Below, one piece after another: positions 27,001 to 39,000 of a DNA stretch of 64,000 nt (the first letter of the stretch is position 1; each line of letters begins with the position of its first letter). This DNA is from Malurus cyaneus samueli (lineage: Eukaryota; Chordata; Aves; Passeriformes; Maluridae), in assembly GCA_009741485.1 (NCBI GenBank), contig CM019236.1, positions 44,110,118-44,174,117 on the forward strand. Reading direction: 5' to 3'. A program made the translations under genes and the position numbers. A model generated the notes under the pieces. The model had not been told where the DNA came from and made no database searches. It was given only the letters and a program-made list of their open reading frames with translations.

Positions 27001-30000
27001 AGACTACTTTTCTTGATCATCTTGCTTAATTTCAACCTGAAGGTGCCATTAAAATGTAAAATTACATCTTAAACATTTGCATAACCTAAGTTATATATAT
27101 GTGACTATGTAACACTGCTTCTCATATCTGCTCTCTTATCTCTCACTGCAGGTTTCTGAATGTGGCTGGCCAGCGAGACGAGCGCCAAATCTTCAGAATC
27201 TCTATAGCATATGCAAGAACATGCATTTATGGCTGAAACAAGACCAGAAAAACGTTTGCATTGTTCATTGCCTTGTAAGAAATTTAAGTCTGAAGCACTT
27301 TGTTCAATAGAGCTTTAAATTGTGAATAAGTGTTCAAGTATCCATTCAATTTGTGACAGTTACTGTCTTTCTTTACTGGGACCCCTGGGCCTATTCCTTC
27401 CTGCTGTGTTTCTAGGGGCACTACTTGCATCAATTTTCTCATTAGGGAAATTAATAGGGTAATGTAGCCCTTGCTTACTTGCATTTAGAGTGGAAGGCAG
27501 TGTACACATGCTATTATGACAAACTAGCCTTTGGGAGAAAAAAAATTCTGCTCTATTGCTTCAGCATTTGCTCCATTTTGTGTGATTCCTGGGTCTACCC
27601 TGCATATCCCACTACTGTCCATTTAGAATCCGTAATCCGTAGCCACAGAAGTCTCACTAACTGAGACTAACTATGAGACTTCTGGCTTACTTGCTTTTAC
27701 TGGCTGCAGATTGCTCTGTAACTGACGCTATTCTCTGAGCCACCTCATGTCAAGCATGATGGAGGGGAGGAATCAATTTTGAGAGCAGTTACTCTGCTTA
27801 AGATTTGAAAATGAGGTCATTCTTATGTTTAGGAAAATTGCAAGTGAAATTTTTATATTCTTACTTTACTACAGAGTAAAAAGAGAAACATGACTCTGTG
27901 ACAATTATGCAGGAAAGCATTCAAAACCTGTCTGTTGATCTGGTATAGCAGTCAATAGGGAATATTGCTATCAGTATAAAAAAGAGGATTTTTATATCTT
28001 AATCTGACAAATCATACTGTGAGTTAATCTGACAAATTATACTGTGAGTTACACAGCATTTTGCAAATAAAAATCACTTAATGTCAGCTCCTGAAAACCA
28101 GTATAATTTCAGTGCTACTATGAGGTTAGGCATCAAATTCTATATTAATGTGATACTTCTGGTATCTCATTGCACATGATGACTGGTCAAGTAGGCAAGA
28201 AGATAATGTGATGAATTAGCACCAGTTTTTGTTACATCTTTCCCTTGAAGTGTTTTGTTCTAGGTACCTAACTCATTCCTTTTCCTCTCATGTGAGGGAA
28301 ACTTTAAGCCATATACGTGTCTGTGTGCCAGATGTGGTGTAGAAAGTGTACACCAGAATTACTAGAAGCAAATGATAAAAATTCTGTTCCATGTTGCTAG
28401 CAAACTAACGTGGGGAAGTCCTGTTCTGTCAACCATTACCTCTTCTGAATCTTCTGCTTTTTACAATATAGGGATATATCTGGAATATATATGTATTTGG
28501 GATTCCTACAGAAAGAGAGTCAGTGTTTTAATATCCTCTTGGCAAGCTGTTAATTGTTTTAGACAGAAGTCTAAAGAGTTTAGTCTGGTTTAATTCTTCA
28601 GAATCTTTGTACTTCTCTTTTAGTGGAAGTCCATGTCTGTCAGTCAAAAATAGCACTGATATGGGGTTACAGATAGCAGCCAGGAAACAAACCTAGAAAA
28701 TGGGCATTAGTGACAGTAAGGTAAAGAAAATCAGTTGACTATTTCAAATAGTGTTAAGTTACAGTAATTATTCACATTTGAGCAAGAAGGTAATATATGC
28801 TATCTTTTGTATTGTGTGGAAATTAAAAGAAGACCTTTCTCTTTCAAATACAAACTTCAAATAATGGCACTAAACCTTGAACATCATGACCTTAAATAAT
28901 GATAGGATATAGGTTACATAATAGGATGCTCTTTAGTAACTTGGATAATGTTTTTTCTACTAGGTTTACTAACAAAGCTACTTTTTAATTGTTTACTAGG
29001 ATGGAAGAGCAGCATCTGCTGTTGTAGTTTGTTCTTTTCTGTGTTTCTGTCGTCTCTTCACTACTGCTGAAGCTGCTGTTTATATGTTCAGTATGAAACG
29101 CTGTCCACCTGGCATTTGGCCTTCTCATAAAAGGTACTGTAAGGTACTGTAGTAGCAAGTAGCTATTCAGTTCTGAGTATGGTATTATTATGTGATTGTA
29201 ACTGGATGATCTAAGAAAGTTAAATTATTTCAATATGTCTGTGTTCAACCATCTGTTTTTCCAAGTGTCTTGCTGCATCATGAATAGAAAGTAGTTCTGA
29301 ATTTTCTGAGCCTATAAGTACCCATCAGAACTGGGTGAAGTATGACCTGTAGTGAACAAGTGTTAAGAATGAAAACAAGGGTATGCAGAGTTTTTGAATG
29401 CTTTCTTAATTGTAAATTCCTCTTCCACATTGTAAGACTTATTTCATGTTTCCTAGTTTATTATAATGGGTTTTATTGTGTCAGAACGCTCCATGTTCTG
29501 TGGGAATACAAGAAATCATTTTTGTCAATTGAGAAAAAAACATCTAGTGCTTTTTAAAGGAGTGTGTGCAGAGGTGGCTTGCTTATACTTTGACAAAAGT
29601 TTTAAACTGATTATGGTCATAAGATCTATCAAATTAAATCAAGTCTGAATAGCAAGTGACACTGGTAGTAAGGGTATATATACAAAAAGGATTAGATTTT
29701 GAGGGGTGAGAAGTGAAGTACTAGTTCAGTGTGACAGATTGTTTTTGTACACATTTACTTTGAGTATATTTAAGGGTTCTCCGTAAAATTATATATATTA
29801 TTCAGGACAAATTTAAAGCCTTTAGGAATATTTGATTGGGTTATCATTTTGATAATTTGATTGATTATCATTTTGTGTAAGATACGAAATAAATAGTTCT
29901 AGTTTAGTGTTTTAGGGCCTTTTGAACTAGGGGCTAGTTTATTTTGTAAGTCAATATATGTAAGGCTACAGACCCTTTTGTCATTCTGTCAGATTTGAAA

Positions 30001-33000
30001 ATCTATTTGCTGGAGGTGGCATTAAGTGTTCCCAGTGTTTTACTGCTAACACTCATCAATGCTTAGTGACTGAAAAAGAACAGAAGTAACTTGTTTATTT
30101 GTTTACCCATTTCTCAGAATTCTGTTGTCTGACTAAATGAGTATGTTCTGATTTTGGCAGATACATTGAATACATGTGTGACATGATGGCTGAAGAACCC
30201 ATTATTCCTCACAGCAAGCCCATCCTGGTCAGATCAATTGTCATGACTCCCGTTCCGCTTTTCAGTAAGCAGCGTAATGGCTGCAGGCCTTTTTGTGAGG
30301 TTTATGTGGGAGANNNNNNNNNNNNNNNNNNNNNNNNNCTAGCCAAGAGAATATAATCACATATAAAGGAGTCCATTTAAAACAGTTTTAAAGTAATACA
30401 TTTAAAAGGACACTTCAGAAGGCATGCAAAGATAGCGTTTTTTGTGCAACTTCAAGTCAGCCATCCATTCCAGACGAATTTTAGGGCTTTTCTGAACTGA
30501 CTATTTTAATCACTCAACTGCTGATAGAAAAACTACTTTCGCATTCCTGATGGGAATATGAAAGTCCAGAGAATGCTACTAAGAAGATGCATGAAGCTCC
30601 TGCTCTTACACAAATCCAAGTGACAGCTCACTGATAAAGGTAGCCTGTATTTGTTTCCTAGCCTTAGTCACAGTATCGGTGAAAAGTCTTGCCAGTGCTT
30701 ACGAGAAGTCATACAGTAATAGCCCAGAAATATGAAAAATAAAACTGATTATGAAATCTTTCCTTGTAAATGAGCATTTACTGAACATCATAGCCAGAAA
30801 TCAAGTAATACAAAAAGTTTTGCCACAGGTGATCCTTCCCTGTATTGGGCACCACTGGAGCCCACCTGTAATTTTGTGTCCAGTGCTGGGCTCCTTAGGA
30901 CAAGAAATATGGTCATACTGGAGAGAGTTTCCCTGATTCTTCCATCCCTCCCATTCCTTTCCTAGAAGATACACTAAACCCGCTCTCGAATTAGCTGTGA
31001 GCAGAAGACATTCACAATGCCCAGCTTCTAAACAGAGAACCGTTTCAAGGAGAAATCTTGAAACGTGGTAGATGATCTCTGTAAAATTTCTGCAGTGAAC
31101 TTCAGGGGGCAATTAACAGCACATACTAAGGGCCCATTGAATATCTTTCCATCAAACCTCCTAACCCAGAACACCACAAACACTGTTGATGCATCACATT
31201 TTAGCTGACAAATGAAAAAATTCTAGTCTTTTCTGATCAGTGAATAAATGGCAGAGCAGCCACAACAAAGAAACTCTATCATGAAAAAAAGTGATATTGT
31301 ACAAGGAGTATAACCTAAGCTTGGTTAAATTTTGACAGTTTTATGCCTTTTTCCAGAGGACACTGAACCATAGAGTAGTTATTTTTTGTGCATTAAGGGA
31401 TCACTCCATGGAGTTTTTCGTTTTAGGTGTTCTGGAAGGTCTTGCTGAACCTTACAAAGTGACAAGATTTGATGCTCACCCTCCTACTCACAAAGTAAAA
31501 AAGAACATAAGGGAAAGCAATTTCAGTAACAGTAATGATGTATGAACACACATGTATGTCCCACATGTACAGAAACTGGTTGAAGAACTGTCTGGATCAA
31601 TTTCCACAAAGCTTCAAGTTATTCTGTACTTTGCACTACTCCTCCTTATGTTTTACATGGATTTCCAAGTTTAATTTGGATTTATTATCTGGAGAAAAAA
31701 AGAACATGGCTCTCTTTAAAAATAATTGAAGACAGGCTTCATTAACAAGTTTTATTGATCTTGCAATGCATTTGCATCTGCAGGTGAATTAAAAAAGGAA
31801 ATATGCATTCTCCTCAGTTGAACAAAGACAAGTAAAAAAATGAGCTACAAAAATTGAACCTGACTTTAGAAAAAGGGAATAAAACTACATGAATTTTTTC
31901 TAGTTTGTTTTGTACAGGCAGTCTCTGGAATCCCACTTTTCTGTTGAGTGGTATTTTCTTTGTTCCAGTTTATCTATACAGAATTAACGAAGTCTGGCTT
32001 GTTGTGCAATTTAACAGATAATAACTGCTGCCTCAAAAAAACTCGCTAGGGGCTTTTCTCACAAATAAGATAATTACCAACACTGAAGTATTTCCAGAAA
32101 CGTTTTTCCAAAGCCCATCTATATGACAACATTTAGAGTGGGACATACTTCAGAAGGCTTGAAAAGTGGATTCATAAGTGAATGAAAACTTCAAACACTT
32201 GTCGTGAACAAAGAACAGTAAATAAGCACAGTACTTGTAGATAACCCAGTAGGATTAATTAAACTGTAACAAAAAAAAAAAAACAAAAAACCAAATCTCC
32301 ATTTGGCTCCTATTAAATTTATCATTACCTTGGCTTGCAGTCGTCCTCTAGAGTTTGTATCTGGCATATAGACACATGAGAACATCCTTGGACTTATACC
32401 AGTGGAATTTACTGCTTTCCATCTCATTTTAAACTCCCTAAAGAAAAAAAAATAACCACCACTTAATTTAGTTTAAAAAGAGATAAAAACGTGTATTTCT
32501 GATGTCTGCTTATTCTCCAGGGGCCTTTAGAAGCTAGAAAGCTAGAAGGACTTCAGTATTCTCTCATTTTTATGGTCTGTGTCTGTGATCAATCCTACAC
32601 CTGCGTACACTCTCTGCAATTTTGCGTGCAGACACAAGCTGTCTACAGGGGCTAATAAGCAGTACACCATTTGCACTGCATGTGCCGTGCGAGGATCACT
32701 ACCGTTTCCATGACTGAGACACGATGCTCTGCTCAGCACAAGTACATCAGATATCAATGTTCCCAGTCCTGCATCAAATTGAAGTGGAGAAGAGGCCTGC
32801 TCATGTTGCACGTGTCCCCACCACTGCTACCCCATCATCTCCCACTGTTCTGCCTAAATTCAGCGATCCAAGCTCTGTAACAACCACATCCCTTCCCCGC
32901 ATAGATTTCACTTTCAAGATCAAGCCAAAGGGGACAGAAGAATCAAAAAAAAAGTAACCACTGAATCTAAAAAACAATAACATTGCTGTTCAGAGGCAAG

Positions 33001-36000
33001 TCATACTCTGTACTTACTTCATTTTGTCATATTCCTGAGAAGTGGTGGTTACTCTTTCATGACCATATTTCTTGTCCTAAGGAGCCCAGCACTGGACACA
33101 AAATTACAGGTGGGGCTCCAGTGGTGCCCAATACAGGGGAAGGATCACCTGTGGCAAAACTTTTTGTATTACTTGATTTCTGGCTATGATGTTCAGTAAA
33201 TGCTCATTTACAAGGAAAGATTTCATAATTCAGTTTTATTTTATCATATTTTCTGGGCTATTACTGTATGACTTCTTCGTAAGCACTGGCAAGACTTTTT
33301 CACCGATACTGTGACTAAGGCTAGGAAACAAATACAGGCTACCTTTATCAGTGAGCTGTCACTTGGATTTGTGTAAGAGCAGGAGCTTCATGCATCTTCT
33401 TTAGTAGCATTCTCTGGACTTTCATATTCCCATCAGGAATGCGAAAGTAGTTTTTCTATCAGCAGTTGAGTGATTAAAATAGTCAGTTCAGAAAAGCCCT
33501 AAAATTCTGTCTGGAATGGATGGCTGACTTGAAGTTGCACAAAAAAGCGCTATCTTTGCATGCCTTCTGAAGTGTCCTTTTAAATGTATTACTTTTAAAA
33601 CTGTTTTAAATGGACTCCTTTATATGTGATGTATATTTCTTGGCTAGTCCATTGCACAATTTATTTTTCTGAGTGTACGTTATTTAGAAGAGTAATGATA
33701 GCTGTGCAGTTTAGTAAGATTCTGATAGTTTTTGTTTATTTGTTGGTGATGAGACACCTGACTCAAGGTCTTTTGTTTTTTTAGTGGCAGTAATAGATCT
33801 ATTTATGTTCTGTCTCAACTGCATTTAAATCTTTCAAGATGGAGTATACTTTCAAATAAATGGAAATTGTAGCAAAGCAAATGCTTTAAAATATTTTAAT
33901 GCTGATAGTACTTTGCATTATGTGAAAGTCACAACACTGTGCACACTGTTCATGTGGATTTATGCAGTTTCCTGAATTTCTTGTTTTTAACAGATGGCTT
34001 CAATGAAGATGTTTCAGATTCAGTTCCATACAGGTTTTGTGCCCCGAAATGCCACTACAGTGAAATTTGCGAAGTATGTTGACACCTCTTTGTACCAGAC
34101 TGGAAGAAGTTTTCTTTGAAACTGCTTAACCTGCCAGGGGGAGGAAATAGTGTGTGTAGGAAGCAGATGCCTTTGATTGCAATATGAGTGTTTTATTGAC
34201 TAACCTTAGGGAAACAAAATGTTTTGTTCATGATACCAGAAAAGCTAGGTATAACAATACCACATGTTTAAAATGGGAAAAGTAAACACATACAGCTTTT
34301 TTTGTGTCTTATACTAGTTGCTTTGAAGTTTTGTTTTGGACAGCAGTAGGTCTAGTCCAGTTAGCCATCAGTATCAAGAATCGACTTCTCTCTGTCTTTA
34401 CAGGTATGATCTGGATGCCTGTGACATTCAAGAAAAGTACCCTGATTTATTTCAAGTCAATCTGGAAGTAGAGGTGGAGCCCAGAGATAGGCCCAGCTGT
34501 GAACAGCCACCTTGGGATAACATGAATATAAAGGGGCTGAACCCCAAGATCCTCTTTTCCACTCGAGAGGAACAACAAGAGATTTTATCAAAATTTGGTA
34601 AGGAATCCCTTGAAAAAGTTGAGAAAGTAGACTAGAGAATGTGAAAAAGTTTTCAATGTTCTTAGTGTTTGAGGCTTCTGTTTTATTTTTGATATTCCAT
34701 TAATTTAAAGAAATGTAAAAAGGTGTTTTTTTGTAAGTACCAGTTAAAAATATTCATTCTGTGGAGGAGTATATTAAGTTATCCCCCAGTAATTCATTAT
34801 AATTATCCTTGTCTTACTTTTCATTGTACTTATATGTGCTTGCTTTAAACCTAGGAATATGCTATTTACAGGGAGGGACTTTAAGCAATTGGAATTGTAA
34901 CAGCAGTATTTGTAGGCAGTGTCCTGATTTGGCTAAACTGGCACCAGTATCATTTCACTTAAAATTATGTGAGCATTCCTTACAAATAGTTTTAGGGAAG
35001 AGTGTTTTTGTCAACATTATTATGCATATCCATGCATGCAATGCTGTAATTAATATCCTCAACCTTTTCCTAGGATGACTTTCCAGTAGATTTTTTTTGT
35101 TTAATCCTACATATTCAGTGCTTCATCTGTAGATGCCTTCATTAATTCCAGTTAATGCTATTCAGTATCTTTCTTCTTCTCCTGGTGTCAGTAATTAGCT
35201 TTGACATTTTCATTCAGGCTCTTAAACCTTCTGTGTGTTTTGAGGATAAGAAGCGTAATGAAGATTACTATGGTGATTTTAGTGATACATGAGATCTCAC
35301 CCTATGCTATTAATACACATACATCTCAAGTACATTTCTTTCAATGTAAGATGGTTGTTGCTGGCCTCTTTTCCTTGTGAGTGTTGTTTGTATTCTGACT
35401 TAGGCTATTTTCTGTTTAAGTTAACTTAATCCTACTGTGAACACAACTCTCAGCTCTCTAAAGCTAAGGTGTTTCATTGATGGTGAGGATCTGTGACAGT
35501 TACATTTTTTCTTAAGTCATTTCCCTTTTTCTGATTGTTACTTGAAATGTAATGGTTTCAGATTACACTGAAAGTATTAAGATTGGTGGGAAGGGAGTAG
35601 GACAACTGTGAAATGATTTTTAAAACTTGCTATTAAAATTGAATTTACTCTTGCATTAGTCATGATCTTTCTATAATATGTTGTCTGGGACAGACTATTT
35701 TTTCAGCATCTCCAAGCTAAAACTGAGAATGTGGAAGGAGAGTGAAAATTGCTCTACCAGTTGTGTATTTAAATTTAGACAAATAGGTTTCTCCCAGGCA
35801 TACATCCATTTTTTCAAACAGTGGATGAGTACTGACTAATTTAGGAAGTTGTCTTAATTTGCCTTAAGAAAACTTTGTTTTGAGAGATGATACAGTAGAA
35901 TGTAACTTTGCCCCACTCATCCTTACACAAGTCACGTAATACTGATTTCAGTAAAAGAAGAAATGTAATAAGCAGTTAATAGCAACATAACCCCTTCATA

Positions 36001-39000
36001 ATAACTTCATTTTATTCACTGGCTTTGTATACTCTGGGTTTTTCTACAGCTGCATTTGCTTTTTTTCTGTTTTTGTCTCTTATTGCAGTTGGAGACAGTT
36101 GCCTTCCTATAGCAGTCAGTCTGAAAGGCAAGTGTCAGCTGCCATGTGGGGGATTGAGAGGTTTCTCTGTAAGAGTTTGGTTTATGTCTTACAGGGAAAC
36201 CAGAATTGCCTAGACAGCCAGGTTCAACTGCACAATATGAAGCAGAGGCATCCCAGCTGGAGCAGTCTTCAGAAAGTGTACCTACTGATACAGAATCCCC
36301 ACACAGCAGTAGTACCGATGCAAATAACTTCTTTCACTCTCTGGACTGGAAAGGTACAGATTTTCTTCTGAAATAACTGCTTGGTTTATGTTTGTCTTGT
36401 ATGCCTTCCAGTGAATGCTTAAGCCTTCTTATGCAGCAAAAGTCTCTAATTCACTAACCATGAGGAAAAGCTATTTAAAGAGTGAGATCTTCAGAATAAC
36501 AAGACGTTATTCTGCTTCTTTTGGATAAACACCAAGTAAGGGGGTTTGGTGTTGAGTATAACTTAAATGCTGAGCTAAATTTTTCTTTTTCTGTAAAAAT
36601 CTTAACCTTAAAGGTCTGCAAGGAAGCTTTGCACTCCCACAGCCCCACTTTGGCTGAGGAACAGAGGAAACAAAGTAGACTAGCCAGTGGGGTCCAGATC
36701 AGTAAGTAGGACTAAGAACATGTAATTTTATATCACATGTGTAACTCCCTTTCCGGGCGCTGCTTTGTTGGCAAAAATGTCAGCAGCTGTTAATGTTTTC
36801 ATGGAGTGGAGCAGCAGTTACTGAGAAATCTTATAAGCTCTAAGTGGCAAAATAATCCGAGGTTAATGGCCAAGTCAGTCTCATTTTGAAAAAGTTCCTA
36901 ATGCCTAGCATTGTGGGGTGGCAAATGTGGTAGTCAGCTGCTGCTTTGTCTGCCCTGTACAGAGCTGGCAGGCAACTTAGTTCCTTTTTCATTGGTTCTT
37001 ATGTGAGTTTTGATTTTCTTTTTTTTTCCTCTCAAAGAAGGAAAAACTCCAGAAAGTGGAATAGAGGACAGTTCAACTAAAAATGATCGTATTCAGCTAT
37101 CTGATGACAGGGAAGAGAGTGATCCGTCAGATGAAGAGTTTCCTACATTTCCAGATGAAGGAAGTGCGGTAGTTGTTGATGAAAAAGACTCTACTCCAGA
37201 AGGAGAGTTGCTTTTTGAAGCCAGTTTTGAAGCTCCATCTGTACCGTTACAAAAATCTGTCCCTGAAGAGAATGTAGACTTGCTGGGACTAGACTCTGAT
37301 ATTTCAGCAGAAAAGAAACAACCTATCTCAGAAATAAATTCTTCACCAAGTAATGCCGACTTGTTGAACAATCTGTTTGTGAGTAGTGTGTCACAGGTTT
37401 CAGATGAACCTGCTGGAGATCTTCTGGGACAAGGAACTGATTTATTTTTCAGCAGTCAGTGTCCAGCTGCTACTCAGGGTACGTCTTCGGCAGCAGCCAT
37501 GTCTTCAGGTATGTGAGTTAAACATCAACACTCATCACCTGGGCAACTCATAAAACCTACTGCTTTTATTTTGCTTAGAAAATGATACTGTATTTCAACA
37601 GTGTGTTGAAGGCATCAGTCTGTAGCAAGAGTATGGATACAATAGGTATTACTTCTGCATGTAGGAAACAAATTCCGGTAAGTTATCCGGGCATTGTGTT
37701 TTGTTGCCAGATCCTATTAACTGTAAACTTTGTTAACAGAAAAGTATCAAATTTTGAATTTAAAGGTAATTCAGTATCTTGAAGAACTCTTACGTTGCCC
37801 ATGTGAATGTTACATGCTAGATCCTTCTCTGTATCCATAACTTTTCTTGCTAAGGCATAGAATTGTCATAATTTACTGCTTTCTTTAACTTTACGTGAAG
37901 CAGTGGCATTATATGTACTGAGCTGTGCTGCTGAGGTCAAATGTCTGCGTGGGATTTTTAAGTGTTAATCACATAAGACTTCTGAGCAACTGTAAATCCT
38001 GTAGATTGTTGTTCAAACCACTAGGATAATGACACTGTTAAAAGATGTTTTCTGCTGGTTTTACTAATGTTTTTGACAGGTCAATACCCTTAAAGAGAAT
38101 GCTGCGTAGTGCTATTTGGTATTTTAACAAGGTATCTTAGTTTAGAGGTTCTGTTCCTCTGAGCAGTGGGTACTGAGCTCTTTCCCAAAAATTTAGTGAT
38201 GTGACAATAACGATTCTCAGTCTGAAGTTAATGGTAAGATTTCTGGGAATATTAGTTGCATAACCTGGAAACTGTTATAAAGTTTTGTCTGTGCAAAAAC
38301 AATTCATAGGGACTAAAAGCTTTTACCTACAGACAACTGAAAAGTATTTTTAATGGAACATTTAGATGATTTAAAATATGTGCCTTTTTGAAGACAACTC
38401 ACTAAACTTTGTTACTGTGGTCAGTGAAGAATCTAGAATTCTAAGAAAGGGGACCTTTATTACTTAATTTTTTTTAACCATGTCTTCTGCATGAAGCTTC
38501 TGAGTAGTAGTTGTGTACCTCATTCTTATTCAATGTATTTCATTGAATTGTATTAAGAGAAAGATAATTACAGGAGTGAGAATATTTGGCCACTGTTATA
38601 TTTTGTCTTGCATGACAGGCTTATATTTGAGGTTCTATGTGTGATGCTACAGTTAGTTTGCTTGAAATGTTACTGAGTCCTGTACAATGTGGTCATTACC
38701 TGAGGATGTGCAGGGGTATTATAGCAGGATTATTCCTACTCTTCAGCTTCTGAATGAATATGGCAGGACTCCCTGGACTCTTGAGGGTTTTTGACCCTAG
38801 AGGGCAGCAGAAACAGGAAGATCTAAGGCTGTGATTCCAGCTGACTGTCACATGTTACTCCATGCTGACTATAAATACTCTTCCAGTTAGTTTTTTCTTC
38901 ACTGGGATCACCAGAGACCTGCTGAAGTCTCACTTCTATTGCTTTTCATTCTTGAATTTACGTGCTTTCTGCCCCAGAATCGCCAATGCCTTCAAGTCTA

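Noticed and set aside
32724..32957. 77-codon plus-strand open frame as a separate gene
   Set aside because: It lies in the error-prone inverted block, inside what is intron 16 after correction, with no promoter, splice context or recognisable homology.
30339..33647. Genuine biological palindrome or inverted transposon with terminal repeats
   Set aside because: The arms have no transposon termini or target duplications, one arm shows read-error-type losses, and the enclosed sequence is ordinary GAK exon and intron in reverse.
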